Shown here: positions 43,253 to 53,759 of the stretch, piece by piece
Layout of the letters: each line of letters begins with the position of its first letter
Numbering within the stretch: position 1 is the first letter of the stretch
DNA from: Gracilariopsis chorda
Lineage: Eukaryota; Rhodophyta; Florideophyceae; Gracilariales; Gracilariaceae
DNA: 64,000 nt
Direction: 5' to 3'
Assembly: GCA_003194525.1 (NCBI GenBank)
Contig: NBIV01000034.1
Span: 62,001-126,000 of the forward strand
Notes under the pieces: generated by a model
The model's database searches: none
What the model saw: the letters and a program-made list of their open reading frames with translations, nothing else
What the model was told of the DNA's origin: nothing
Program-made: the position numbers and the translations under genes

Positions 43253-43307
43253 AATGTCAAGGACGAAGCGCTTGAGTTACCTCTTAAGTAAATACATCTT
43301 GAGCATC

Positions 43308-43359
43308 GGAGTGCTTCGGTGCCATTTTATAGACCAATAAAATAGTGACGAAGCACTCC
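43308..43359. repeat. Imperfect fold-back, 11-bp perfect outer arms
   Basis: GGAGTGCTTCG...CGAAGCACTCC enclose a partly self-complementary CATTTTAT/ATAAAATA core. Confidence 0.65.
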
Positions 43360-43734
43360 AGGAAAACGATCCGTTGATAAACCGTCACTTGACACGAGAG
43401 AGACTGATTAGGTGACGCAAAGCTGTAAAGGGAACGTCACCTCCTGGGTGCAGACATGCACTGTAAGATTGAAATTTAGAACTGTGAGTACAGTATCGCT
43501 GGAGCGTACGTGATGTCGATTTCCCCGTGTCCAAGAGCTAATGTGGAGTTACATAAATCCGTCTAACTTGCCGAATCGTCTGAAAAGAGGATTCTGCATA
43601 CATAACTCTTTCAGAAGCAGGATAGTCTAGACTAGCCTGCTTTTCTAGATTAGCGTTAGACTTACTCTAACTCTAATCAATGCTTTGATACGTCAATAAA
43701 GTTACGCAGTTTATAAACCTCTCTAGATATCGGC

Positions 43735-43791
43735 ATTGACCACGCAGTTCATGAACCTCCTCTTTGGAGATCTATAAACTGCGTGGTCAAT
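43735..43791. repeat. Hairpin with 15-bp perfect arms
   Basis: ATTGACCACGCAGTT and AACTGCGTGGTCAAT separated by 27 nt. A related ACGCAGTTTATAAACCTCT block lies directly upstream (about 43704-43722). Confidence 0.75.
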
Positions 43792-44747
43792 CTCTACACC
43801 ACTACAGATAAGGACTCGCAACACAAAAGGACTTTTTGCTGCTTGTTCTGCTGCGCACCCGAGCGTTTGCACAGCAGGAAAAACAGCTCTCTTGGCCCGC
43901 AGCGCACAATCTCCTGGGCAACGGAACACATCGTCTTGGGCTGCATCGCACGCACTCTTGAGCAGCAGCAAACAAGTTCGTGCTGTATACAGCACAAAAT
44001 TGATGCGATGCAGCTCATCTAGAATACAGTTAGAGAGCCCGCAGGAATACAGTCAGAAATCTGCCTTCGGTATGTTGTGCCGTTTGGCCTTCGATAACCC
44101 CGTGCTCCTAAAGTGAGCAAATCCTTTCACGCACTAAGGGGTAATTTTTTTGGGAAAAATGGAGAGCACGTCGCCAAAGTTCGAGAGTATACAGCAGATG
44201 GATTTAAAAGTTTTCTCCTACACTCTCTGGACATAAACAACATTGTTACGCCCTTGCTGCTGCCAGCGCAGTCTACAAAGGGTTTCAAAAACGAGCAGAA
44301 GATTAGAAATTCAGAAAAAACCATGACCATACAGAAACGGTGATAGTACGCGGCATGTAAGGCACGAAGTCTACATTTCTCGTGCAATTCCATTTCAATA
44401 CAGCCCTGAAAATTGCGTAGAACTCAGGAATCTCGGTTTACCAGGATTTATGTTTCTACCTAAGACTTGGATCTTATTGTTCATATAATAAGGCGTATGT
44501 CTGTGTTAAAATGGTTTAAATGTAAGCAGCAATTATGGAAATCTGGAGTAATCAAAACCGGTTAGGTTGATATGAGATTGATTTCATACAATTTGAGAAA
44601 GCGTTACGAAAACAAACATGTAAGATGCCGCAATGCATGTTCTGTAATGTGTCTATTACGTTGGCTTCTTGTTAGAAGGTCAATTCGATCCTTGAATTGG
44701 TTGGAACGTTTCTTTATAATTGGTTTATGTGTAGCATGTTAAGTTAT

Positions 44748-45545
44748 TGAAGTGCAATGCCCTCAGAGAAGGATTCTTGGTACTTGGTTGATTTCCTGAA
44801 TGTTTCGGTAATGTAGTCATTGCATGAACTACGACCACTAATAGTGGATTTGACACGTGGGACACGGAAGAGTCAACTGGCGGCTGGCCACAATAGTAGA
44901 CATGAACCACCAAAGTGGAGTAATTTAGTTAATTCTATTTATTATTTTTACACCCATTTCTGGGATGGTTAGCACTTAGTGCGCCGGAGGGTTGCCGTTG
45001 CACCATTAAACCTTCCCCAAGAAAAGGGACCCCAACCTGAGGAATTGGCTCTAGACCTCACCGCCTTCGCGTGTTCTTTATTCCTCTTTGGAGGGAAGCA
45101 CCGTCGCATACGGGAAGTCTAGTCCCCTTGCCTATCTAGAGGACCCGAGTATTCAGATTGTTATTCCAGCTGTCTTGGTGTTCGCGTTGTATAAGGTTTA
45201 TTTACTGGCACTGCCGTTAGTCTTCGTCACGACACTCGTGACTCAGCTTCCCCTTATTTTTCCCTTTACAGGGTGGCTTTCCCGCTACCCACCGCTCGTG
45301 TTCGCTCGTGCCACTAACGTGGAAACCTCACCTCTCTAGTGGACGACCATCCTCATACACCGCTCCTGCGGATACCCGATTTTTGCCTCAACCTCCCTGC
45401 GTAAGTCGCGACGGGTGGCTTCGGCCTCACAACCCGACATAATCGTGCCACTCCTGGGAGGGCTCTACCCAACTGGGCTCACCTCTAACGAGGAAAGATC
45501 CCGAACGTCTTTCGGTGCACTCCCGCTTCCGGGCATTGCAGTACA
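44748..45545 (+). mobile_element. Solo LTR (family A, copy 3, diverged), 798 bp
   Basis: Starts TGAAGTGCAATGCCCTCA, ends GCATTGCAGTACA, flanked by a perfect GTTAT duplication (44743-44747, 45546-45550). It aligns along its full length with copies 1 and 2 but with many substitutions; the internal hairpin is degraded (GTGCGCCGG...CCGTTGCAC). Older insertion or separate subfamily. Confidence 0.88.
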
Positions 45546-45550
45546 GTTAT

Positions 45551-46161
45551 ATTGGGATTAATCGGAGATTGAGGATATAGAGTAAATGGAGCTAATATGA
45601 AATAGTAGACTTCAGGGGATTAGAGGCATCAGCAAAGATTTTGAGTGGTTTTGAAAAAGCAGTAGACTATGCCGATGCATAGTACAGGTACGAAACCTAG
45701 TAGTACGCGTCGTAGCAATGATCTCGCGCCAATTTTACTATGAAAAGTTGTGATTTTTGCGTTGTGTTTTTGCCTGACAGTTTGAGCTCCAAGTTGAGTG
45801 CTAAACAGTACTAATTTGTGATTTCCATAAGCTTCTCTTTCCGGGTATGCAGTGCGTGTCAAAATATATAAGACCGGCAGCCCACACACTCTCTTGTCAG
45901 GGCACCAAACAAAATACGCATCACTTTAAAGATGTTTAAAAGCTGCATATCACAGTACAAACGATATTCAAATACTCCCAGTAGTTCTAGAGAAATCTTT
46001 TAAAACCTTTACCAAGTTAGTCAACAGTATACGAACGCCAAACTGTTAGCTTGAATCGCGCCACATTTCAACAAAAGCAAAAAATAAAACAGCCTAGTAG
46101 CTTTTCTACCATCCTTTTGCTCGCGTGTAGTTCTACAACGAAGCTCAATTGTACTTCGAGC
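45551..46161. other. Desert, no gene seen
   Basis: AT-rich flank of the Tc1-like element; terminal inverted repeats of that element were not identified. Confidence 0.4.
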
Positions 46162-47159
46162 ATGCGACGTGGAACATCACTCACCCAGCAAAAAATGGGT
46201 GCCGTTATTAGTCTGCATGGCCAGAAAAAGAACCGCAGAGAGATTGCTGACATTATGAAAAGGTCTGGAACCGTCGTTAACAACTCTCTAAAATCACATA
46301 ATGCATAAAAAAGAAGAAACGTTCAGGAAGACCACACAAACTTAATGCGAGCGCCAAAAGAAGGCTTTACTGAGAGGCTAAACAAATCGGAGAGAGCTTT
46401 ATTGCACTGATGAAACATCCTCTAATTGGCTGTCTCAACCTCTACTATTCGGTGCGCATTAAAGGAAAACAACCAATTTGTTCACATAATAATGAAGAAA
46501 ACTTTCTTCTTAACCCCTCAACGTAAAAACTGTCTTGATGAGTGGGGCACTGAAGATATCACTTGGAGCACTACGAAATGGGGCAATCCTATTTTCTAAT
46601 ATGAGAAAAAGTTTAACATGGATGGCATGGATGTATATGCTTCTTACTGGCACGAAAGTGGTGCCAAAGAACGTTTGTTTTCAAAGCGCCAAAAGGAAGG
46701 CGGATGTACTATTTTTGGGTATATTTTTCTTATTTTGAAAAGCGACCACTAATATTAATGCATGGGAATCAAAACTCTAAGGATTATAAAAAATTATTAG
46801 AATATCATCTTTTGGATTAGGGTACTATAGCATACGGAGAATAGTAGAATTTTCAGCAAGACACGTGTTCAATTCATGTGTCTAAGTTATCTAAGAACTG
46901 GTTTGCTACAAAGAATGTCAATTTAATGGAGTGGCCAAGTAGGGCACTAGATATGAATCCAGTTGAGAATCTTAGGATGCTTTTAGCGCGCCAGGTTTAC
47001 TACAATGCACGCCAATTTGGTTCGCTTGGTGAGTTGAGAGAGGCCATTTTTGAAGAATAGGAAAAACTAGGAGATGAGGTGCTGCACGCTCATATTGACA
47101 GCATGCAGCGTCACTGCATTGCTGCTGTTGCCTCGCAGGGTGCGGAAACTAAGTATTAA
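46162..47159 (+). pseudogene. Tc1/mariner-type transposase pseudogene
   Basis: Plus strand: MRRGTSLTQQKMGAVISLHG and NRREIADIMKRSGTVVNNSL (helix-turn-helix), FNMDGMDVYASYWHESGAKE with RLFSKRQKEGG (the YYWHD-like block after the first Asp region), NTCSIHVSKLSKNWFATKNV, LMEWPSRALDMNPVENLRML (the D/E catalytic end, usually SPDLNPIENLW) and IDSMQRHCIAAVASQGAETK before TAA at 47157. The order fits a Tc1/Tc3-like transposase of about 330 codons. Several stops and frame changes occur between 46308 and 46878. Confidence 0.85.
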
Positions 47160-48881
47160 GTGTTTCACTCAACATAGAGCAGCCAACATTAGAGCGGTCC
47201 TATACTTTTGATTGGTTAGTATTGGCGCCATCACAGAACGGTGGCACAGGGGGGCCAAACTTAGCAATAAAGTAGGCTGAAAAACGTGTCCGCGTAGCTG
47301 AAAGCCCCGTGGAGATGAAAATTATAAACAGAAAGAGCGAAAAAATGGAAATGCAGGGACCAAAAGGACTCAACCTGCTAAGCAAATATGAAAACAAAAT
47401 GGACAGCAAGAGTCTCAATCCCGTACAACTTCTTCAAAACTTCTTCAAACAGCGCGCGACCAAAGACTTATGTCAATGGCCACTAGGAGTCAGACTCCCG
47501 GCTTCCGGTCAGAAACTCCGGATATGTAGCAATATCTGCAGCCTATCTACTTCTGCGCTAGCCAGAAGCAGGTGCATACAATCCTTACAGGGCTTCCAAA
47601 AGGGAGCTACTAACAGCGGGATATGTTTTCAATTTATACCCAATCTGGCCCTTTGCAGGAAAGGTTGCACGGCACGTAGCCTGCGAACAGCTCCCCGTCT
47701 AGCACTTCCGTCCGGAAATCGCCAGGTCTTTCGATTGACACTATTATCAGGGCAGAGCTCTGGTGGGGCTCACAGAAGACATAACCAACTTTGGGACAAA
47801 CTGCCCGTCTTCCGTCTACGCTTGAAGCGCTTCCAGCGGTCTTAGCGACGGCAACTCCACACTCCAAGTATGCACCTAGTGGCATACGCCTTACTATATG
47901 CAGATGCTGGTTGAATGATTGGTTAAAGGAGTGGGAAAGGTTGGGGGTTGAGGTATGTGTATGAGTGTGATGTTGAGTGGAGTCCAGACCAAAGTCCGGG
48001 CCTCAATATTACCTTTTCTAGCGTCTAAAAGCACTTGAAACAACGCAGGAACGCATTACTACTTTGTACTTTCTCATGTGTACTTATAAAATACTCCATT
48101 GGCTTCTAGCAGCCTCTGGAGCTGCACACTAACCAATAATACTCCGTCTTCTGGCGCCAGCGTCACTTAAATACAGTAGCACGGCTGGGCCAGCGAAGCA
48201 AAGAATGCTCTAACAGCTGCTCCAACACTCTACATGTGTGTTCCAGCAGTTCCGGAACATTCTACTCGTTTCGCGACCAACAATTAGAATAGGGTTTAAA
48301 CATATCTCAGTCATGTAGGCGCTTTATTGTTTCAATAAAGCTGGAATGTGCTTTTAACTACCTTTCAGGTGATGTGCTCTTTGCCGCGGCAATACAATTC
48401 GTGTCTCCTACGAGGCTCGTCTTATAATATTGACACGCACTGTATTTTGTCGCCGGATTTGAAATGGAAATACACGGTCGACCTGGTTTTACAACGCCAA
48501 AGCAAAACTTGGAACACTGTTTGAGTTGCTTCCACGGGCTAAAATCATCAAATTAGGCGATTTGCACCACTGGTTGACTTGCCCTTAATATTCGAATTTT
48601 TAAGGTTTTTTAGTGCAAGACGTAAAAGTTACATATTTTTCACGCGCGCGCCCAGAGGAAATTGTGAATCTGGGTGTATGCTGTTGCCATGATGGCAGGG
48701 CGTGCACCCCAAAATTGCCATGCCCTGCCATCATGGCAAGACCATGCATCTGCATAAGCATACAAACCAGCCCACCGCGCACCGGCAGCGCCCTCCCGAC
48801 ACCCTGCGCTGCGGCCCCGGCCGCGACTGCCGGCCAGCACTGCCACCGCTGCTTTCGTATCACAGTCTGGAACAATACAAC
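47160..48881. other. Desert with one strong hairpin
   Basis: Short open frames at 47309-47845 (plus) and 47634-47885 (minus, GDFRTEVLDGELFAGYVPCN) have weak coding character; none identified. See the hairpin at 48684-48739. Confidence 0.4.
48684..48739. repeat. Hairpin with 18-bp perfect arms
   Basis: TTGCCATGATGGCAGGGC and GCCCTGCCATCATGGCAA flank a 20-nt loop; the pairing can extend by a few bases with one mismatch. It lies about 140 bp upstream of the ATG at 48882. Confidence 0.85.
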
Positions 48882-49361
48882 ATGGCGCCGAGTGGCAGTG
48901 CAACCGCCACTCCGTCACCAATGTCACGCGTAACGCCTCCGCTTCTTTTGCCCCTATCAGACGGTGAAGGCACGCCGGGAAGCACGCATGCAGCTGCGGC
49001 GGCAATGACGGTGAACAGTGCCGCTGCCGTGGGCGGCAGCTTGGCATTTGGTATGATGACGGGAACCAGTACTTATAGCAATCAAGGCGTGGATTTTCCT
49101 CACGACGGGCGGTTGTGGCGTGGCAACAAGTGGCCGCGGGACGGGGTGCTTCCAGCCCCAATGAAAGTGGCGGCAATATGTAAGATATTTATGCAGCTTC
49201 AGCCTCAGGCGCCACCACTACCGCAGGCGCAGCAGGCCTGGGTGGGCAGATTGGCGCAGGAAGTACATCAGGCTTTGAGTCAGGCGGTAGGAGGGAATTA
49301 CGACTACCGCCGTTACGACGGGGTGGTGGAGAATAGATACGTGTACAGCGGCAGATGTTAA
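48882..49361 (+). CDS. Small Ala/Gln/Pro-rich protein, uncertain
   Basis: 159 residues from ATG 48882 in a GC-rich patch inside AT-rich sequence. The N-terminal half is Ala/Thr/Pro-rich (MAPSGSATATPSPMSRVTPP). The second half has a helix (PMKVAAICKIFMQLQPQAPP) and ARLAQEVHQAL-like amphipathic sequence (WVGRLAQEVHQALSQAVGG), ending in a Tyr/Arg-rich tail. No family recognised. The frame continues upstream of 48882 without an obvious better start. Confidence 0.4.
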   Translation: MAPSGSATATPSPMSRVTPPLLLPLSDGEGTPGSTHAAAAAMTVNSAAAVGGSLAFGMMTGTSTYSNQGVDFPHDGRLWRGNKWPRDGVLPAPMKVAAICKIFMQLQPQAPPLPQAQQAWVGRLAQEVHQALSQAVGGNYDYRRYDGVVENRYVYSGRC

Positions 49362-49445
49362 CCGGATCAGATGCATAATAGCAGCAGCCAGAGCAGCAAC
49401 ACCAACAACAGCAACCACAGTATCACAATGAAGAAGAGGTATCCT

Positions 49446-49703
49446 TTATTTGTCTAGGAAGATATCAAGCATAGTGGGAAGGAGTGCAATAGGGTCGACG
49501 GTATTCAGAAGACGACAGTTTGCAGAAAACACCACTCCATGCAGTGGTCCACGTACGTAAAGATTCGGTGCATGTGCAATGAGGTCATTAAGTACCACAG
49601 CAGCTTCTGCCCATTTCATTTCGTTTTCAGAAGTACGACGGAGTACCTCTTCTAGGTCACCTAACAAGGAAGGAGAAAATCTGAAGCCTTCTACCTGTGC
49701 CAT
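49446..49703 (-). CDS. Possible small protein, 85 residues
   Basis: ATG at 49703, TAA-type stop at 49446. MAQVEGFRFSPSLLGDLEEV and EMKWAEAAVVLNDLIAHAPN form good amphipathic helices, and LPTMLDIFLDK ends the frame. No family recognised; could be a real small gene, one exon of something larger, or a transposon accessory relic. Confidence 0.35.
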   Translation of the reverse strand: MAQVEGFRFSPSLLGDLEEVLRRTSENEMKWAEAAVVLNDLIAHAPNLYVRGPLHGVVFSANCRLLNTVDPIALLPTMLDIFLDK

Positions 49704-50689
49704 ACTGCATGTTTAACCATCTGCGCAGTCTACGGAGACGATGACGGTAGTGAATTATCCTCTTTGGCTTCCATTTAGATATAAGGGTAGTATGAAACGG
49801 AGTGTTGCGATGAACTAGAATTGTCTGTCATGTAGCGAAGGATAGAAGTTGCATGTGGCTTGGGCATGATGATGTGGCTGGAACAATGTTCGTGGAATTA
49901 TCTAGTGCTCTCACCAGATATTATAAAGACGACAAAATACCCTAAGAGGTATATGTTTTTTTGCAAAGCTGGTCCATCATGACAAAGAGCGGTCCAATAA
50001 CAGGTTATTATGAGTTGTTATTTAGACATGGTATGAAGAGCTAGAGGGTATAAAAATGGAAAAATTGTCTATAAAAAGCCCATTTCTGCAGTTTCCAATC
50101 CAAGTCGGGCCGAAACAATTCTTTTTCATTTGGCAACTCCTACCGTCTCTTAGAGCAGTCTGCTCCTTCCTGCAATCAATCACACTCATCACCACTCACC
50201 CCTTTACATGTTGCAGCTTGGTGTCCCGCATCTACTCACGTGCTTGTACTACGCTGCCCTTGTTTGGGCTTTTTTGTGTAGCACAGTGCACTTTGGCCGC
50301 GCAATAGATTTAAGGTTTTGGTTGTGCGTGTAGGCCATTGCGCTATACTAAGACTGATCATCAGCACTACGCTAGATGTAAGGTTTTGATCGCGTAGGTT
50401 ATCCGCTGGTGCAGTCTCTTCCCTACATTGTACCGGGCTTTGTCGCTCGTTGTGTTGTACAGTCAATACCGGGTTTCCTTTCTACCTTGCATCTTGGTTC
50501 TTTGTTGCAGTTTATGCCTATTTACTACATTGGCATTGCACGCCTGTGCTGGTACTCTCGAGCTACGAATATATTTTTGATCTACTCTCCAGCAAATAAG
50601 GGTAAAAAGAGGACTGTCATCGTCCGGTGTCGTGAAATCGTGCAACATGACACTCACAGGAATGCTGACGTCGTCTGCGGTCTGTCGAA
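49704..50689. other. Intergenic; possible old LTR end
   Basis: 50240-50690 contains two copies of a TAAGGTTTTG.T motif about 70 bp apart and shares CTGGTACTCTCGA (50549-50561) and an ACTGTnATCnTCnGG block with 35639-35720. No coding gene. Confidence 0.35.
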
Positions 50690-52156
50690 TTACTTTACTC
50701 TTCTCATCACTTTGACGAATCTTTCCACGTTTCGCAAGTTGTCCGGATCCATCATTTTTTTGCTGAGTCGTAGCAAGGTGAAACCATGTCGCTCACAGCG
50801 ATTGAACTTGTAAGCGCTCACAATCTGCGCAAAGGCCGCCCAATCCAGTCGTTCGAGCGCATTTTCTCCTGCCACAACAATCCCCTCTTTCCGCGCATGT
50901 CGGAAGACTTCACCCACCAACTGTCTAGGTCCGCATCGCGCGCGTAGAAACGGTTGATCAATCGTTCGCATCTCAAGACATGTGAAATCAAGCACCACAT
51001 TATATGTCTTGAACAGTTTCGCAATGTCCTGATACGCGGTTTTCGTTCCACTCATCATATACCCCGCTGTAGCTTCCGCAGCTCTGCTGGCAGTGAAACG
51101 CCACCAGTGAACACCGCTGATCTTCACGGCCAGTGCCACTGATTTCTGTGATTGCGGGATTACAGAGCGTGCTTGTCGAAGGACGTCCTCACAGTGTTCT
51201 AGCATTTTAGAACAGTACCAGTTCTGGAAGAAAGTACCGCTCTCTGTCTTGAATCCGTTGGTGAAAAAATCGGTTGCCCACGGCGTGTCATTGTATCGGC
51301 CTGTGGCTGTCGGAGGTAAGGTGGCGGCCTTCACGGCTTCAGTTCCCTTCTGGCGAACGGTTTGTTGCAGATCGTTCAACATGTACTTGTCAAAGCACTG
51401 ATACTCACCGATTCCAGGGAAGCTCCACATGTCGTTGAGCAAGGGGTAACTCGGGTATCGCAGTTCGCCGCATGGTCCCATTCCAATTTGCAGTTCGGTG
51501 ATGACACTGCCCAAAAGCTTTTTAGATTTAACAAACTGCACAAAGGCGTTCATGAAGGCACCGTACGCCTGTAGCGGGGTGCGAAGGCGCATTGGAGTGA
51601 CCTCATCACAGGCATCGTTTGGGACTGGAAGACATGGTTCATGGTCAGCGCCAAAGGATATGTACTCGGGGTTCTGAAAGCCTTCACGATCAGTAAACCA
51701 AAAGTGGTGTTTGGCGGCGGCATCGCGCACCCAGTGTGGAAGCGGAATGTTGACTGCATCGCCTACATTGCCGCCGCAGGCGTGGAATGAGATTGTGGCC
51801 TGGATCTGAAGGCCGATTTCACGACAGGCTTCGAACAGCGGTAGGTAGGCGTCAAAGGTGTATTCGCCTGGATTGGGTTCACAGATGCCCCACCATATAT
51901 CCACCATGACGCCGCGCACGCCGATGGAGTGTAGCGCTTTGAGAAAGGTATTAAGGAGATGGAAGGGAATGTCAGGGTGGGGGAGGGCGGTGTCCAGGGG
52001 GAGCATGACGTAGACGGGGATTTGGGATTGTGGAGGCGGTAGCATTCTCGGAGTGGGACGAAGGAATGGAATGGGGAGGGGAATGCGGGCAAGGAGGACG
52101 CGGAGAGAGTCGACAAGGACGGCGCGAAGTGGGTGCCATGGGATGATGTGGAGCAT
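50690..52156 (-). CDS. Beta-amylase (glycoside hydrolase family 14)
   Basis: 488 residues from the ATG at 52156; the frame is open further upstream but only to a GTG. It releases maltose from the non-reducing ends of alpha-1,4-glucans. Landmarks: GVRGVMVDIWWGICE (80-94), the flexible-loop signature FHACGGNVGDAVNIPLPHWV (124-143), general acid Glu231 in GPCGELRYPSYP and general base Glu431 in VAGENALERLDW. Both catalytic Glu residues and the substrate-loop glycines are intact, so it should be active. The N-terminal 45 residues are hydrophobic and Pro/Arg-rich (LLARIPLPIPFLRPTPRM) and could be a targeting or signal region, or simply variable. In red algae such an enzyme would act on cytosolic floridean starch; that depends on the lineage inference. 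Confidence 0.93.
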   Translation of the reverse strand: MLHIIPWHPLRAVLVDSLRVLLARIPLPIPFLRPTPRMLPPPQSQIPVYVMLPLDTALPHPDIPFHLLNTFLKALHSIGVRGVMVDIWWGICEPNPGEYTFDAYLPLFEACREIGLQIQATISFHACGGNVGDAVNIPLPHWVRDAAAKHHFWFTDREGFQNPEYISFGADHEPCLPVPNDACDEVTPMRLRTPLQAYGAFMNAFVQFVKSKKLLGSVITELQIGMGPCGELRYPSYPLLNDMWSFPGIGEYQCFDKYMLNDLQQTVRQKGTEAVKAATLPPTATGRYNDTPWATDFFTNGFKTESGTFFQNWYCSKMLEHCEDVLRQARSVIPQSQKSVALAVKISGVHWWRFTASRAAEATAGYMMSGTKTAYQDIAKLFKTYNVVLDFTCLEMRTIDQPFLRARCGPRQLVGEVFRHARKEGIVVAGENALERLDWAAFAQIVSAYKFNRCERHGFTLLRLSKKMMDPDNLRNVERFVKVMRRVK

Positions 52157-52494
52157 TTTGGAGCGCTTGGAAGCAAAGGGGTGAGGGCTTGACGGAGAAG
52201 GTGGGTGGCGATGTACGTACGTTGACGATTTCGGTATACCGATGGAATGCGATAATGTTGCGCATGCAGAGATCACAATGTCATTCTGTACGCGCTGCCC
52301 GACAAATTACGATACTTCGAAACAGGGCGAGCGGCGCACCGTCCGTAGAGCGTAACTCCACAAGGGCACAGAAAAATATAGAAAAAAGGAACAGAACTTC
52401 GTTTCGGTTGAAAACGCGTGCCGTGGTGACGGAGGCATTGCGGTTGCAGCGCTTGGCCGGCCGAGGGTCGATTGGCTCGCGGGAGTCCTCATAC

Positions 52495-53288
52495 ATGAGC
52501 ATGGATAACGATGCAAGGGGTGTAGATGTGTTCGAACGACTGGGCGAAGAGCAATGGGCGGCCGGAGTGGGCGCGCTTATGCTTCTTGTACGTTTGCAAA
52601 CATGGTTGCTGCTTAGGTAGCGGGCGCTGACGACCATTGTGCTCGCGAGTAAAACAGGTTTGCGTGCTGGTGCTCAACTGCGTGGTGAAGAGACGGCGGT
52701 GGAAGGCGTTACAGGAGGTGCGATCCGAACTTGTGTCAGCGGACTTCCTCACTCTGCGAGACCTACCACGGGTACGTTATGCATAGTGGCAGCGCGCCGC
52801 GAAGCGAGAAAGCAGACCAGACTGACATGCGGGGCGTGTGTTGCGCGTAGCATGCATTCCAGTTGGTGGCGGACGAGGCGCAAAGCGAAAGGCAGACGCG
52901 CGTGGTACCGGCGTGGAAGACGGAGTGCGGCTGGGGGGCTCCGGGCAGCGACTACGACGGCGTTCACTTCAAGACGTTCATAGGAAGTTCACTGCACATA
53001 ATTGAGCACTACGCTCTGCGCCGTCACCGCTCGCTCAGCGCCAGCGGCCGCGCGCACGGCGGCGACGGCGACATCCGCAAGAGTCAGTTGGCGTGCGACG
53101 TCAAGGAATACCTCGAGCGACTTCACGCTCACACCGACGGCGAACTGGACAGCGACCTTTGCGCGCAGTACCTCGCCTTCTACACGCAGGCGCGAACGCC
53201 CGGCCGCGAGTGCTCGCAGCAGGAGTTTCGCTCCTTCCTCGGCGTGCTGCAAGAGATTCTTCGTCGCGTGCAGCGGCCCGCACCGTAA
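52495..53288 (+). CDS. Three-exon membrane-anchored protein, weakly C1orf43/NICE-3-like
   Basis: Join 52495-52587, 52658-52771, 52863-53288. Both introns are phase 0 with GTACGT donors and CAG acceptors (70 and 91 bp). Exon 1 encodes MSMDNDARGVDVFERLGEEQ and the start of a membrane span that continues in exon 2 (GALMLLVCVLVLNCVVKRRR). Exon 3 encodes a cytosolic domain with GVHFKTFIGSSLHIIEHYAL and SDLCAQYLAFYTQARTPGRE followed by FRSFLGVLQEILR. The layout (N-terminal span, basic stop-transfer, then an LxxxYxxARxxxxxxxxxEFxxFxxxLxEI pattern) recalls C1orf43/NICE-3. That family call is tentative; the exon structure is better supported. An alternative start is ATG 52501. Confidence 0.6.
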
Positions 53289-53545
53289 GCACATCGCGCA
53301 GCTGTAAGTCTCGTTTCCGCGTTTCGCTTCCGCACACAACCTCGTCGCCCCCACCAAGTGCTGCGAGAGTACCCTTCTCGCCACCGGTGCTCCAAAAAAA
53401 ACCAAATTTTCATGCTCTTGCCCCCGACGTACGCACATGCCGTCAAAAAGATAGCTGCCGACTCAAAAAGCGCCCATCCTTTTCGTCCTCCTCCTCCTCC
53501 TCATCCTCGTCGACAGCGCTTGAGCAACTCCAGCCTCCCCACCAG

Positions 53546-53569
<24 letters not shown>
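53546..53569. repeat. 24-bp poly-C tract
   Basis: Uninterrupted C24 about 190 bp upstream of the LUFS-like gene; the minus strand is G24. Similar shorter runs occur near 12570, 13390 and 61968. Confidence 0.95.
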
Positions 53570-53576
<7 letters not shown>

Positions 53577-53759
53577 CCTCGTTCTTTTGCTTCCCCCTCA
53601 CTCTCTCTCCCGCCACTCTCCCAAATCTCCCCGCGTATGTCACTGTGTATTTCCCCGCCGTGCTTATAACTTCTCGAACCCCCCCCCCTGTGTAACACCC
53701 GCGCTCTTACCCAAATCCTCCCCTAGCCCGCTCCGTGTGCCACCATTCCTGCACCACAA

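Larger units (their letters stand above)
43258..44742. other. Desert between two solo LTRs
   Basis: Contains the two fold-backs above; no gene recognised. Confidence 0.45.

Noticed and set aside
45088-45339. Hydrophobic 83-codon frame
   Set aside because: Inside the third solo LTR; not open in the other two copies.
48640-49176. 178-codon minus frame opposite the 48882 gene
   Set aside because: Irregular Cys/His/Pro-rich composition; the plus frame has better helix patterns, although both remain uncertain.
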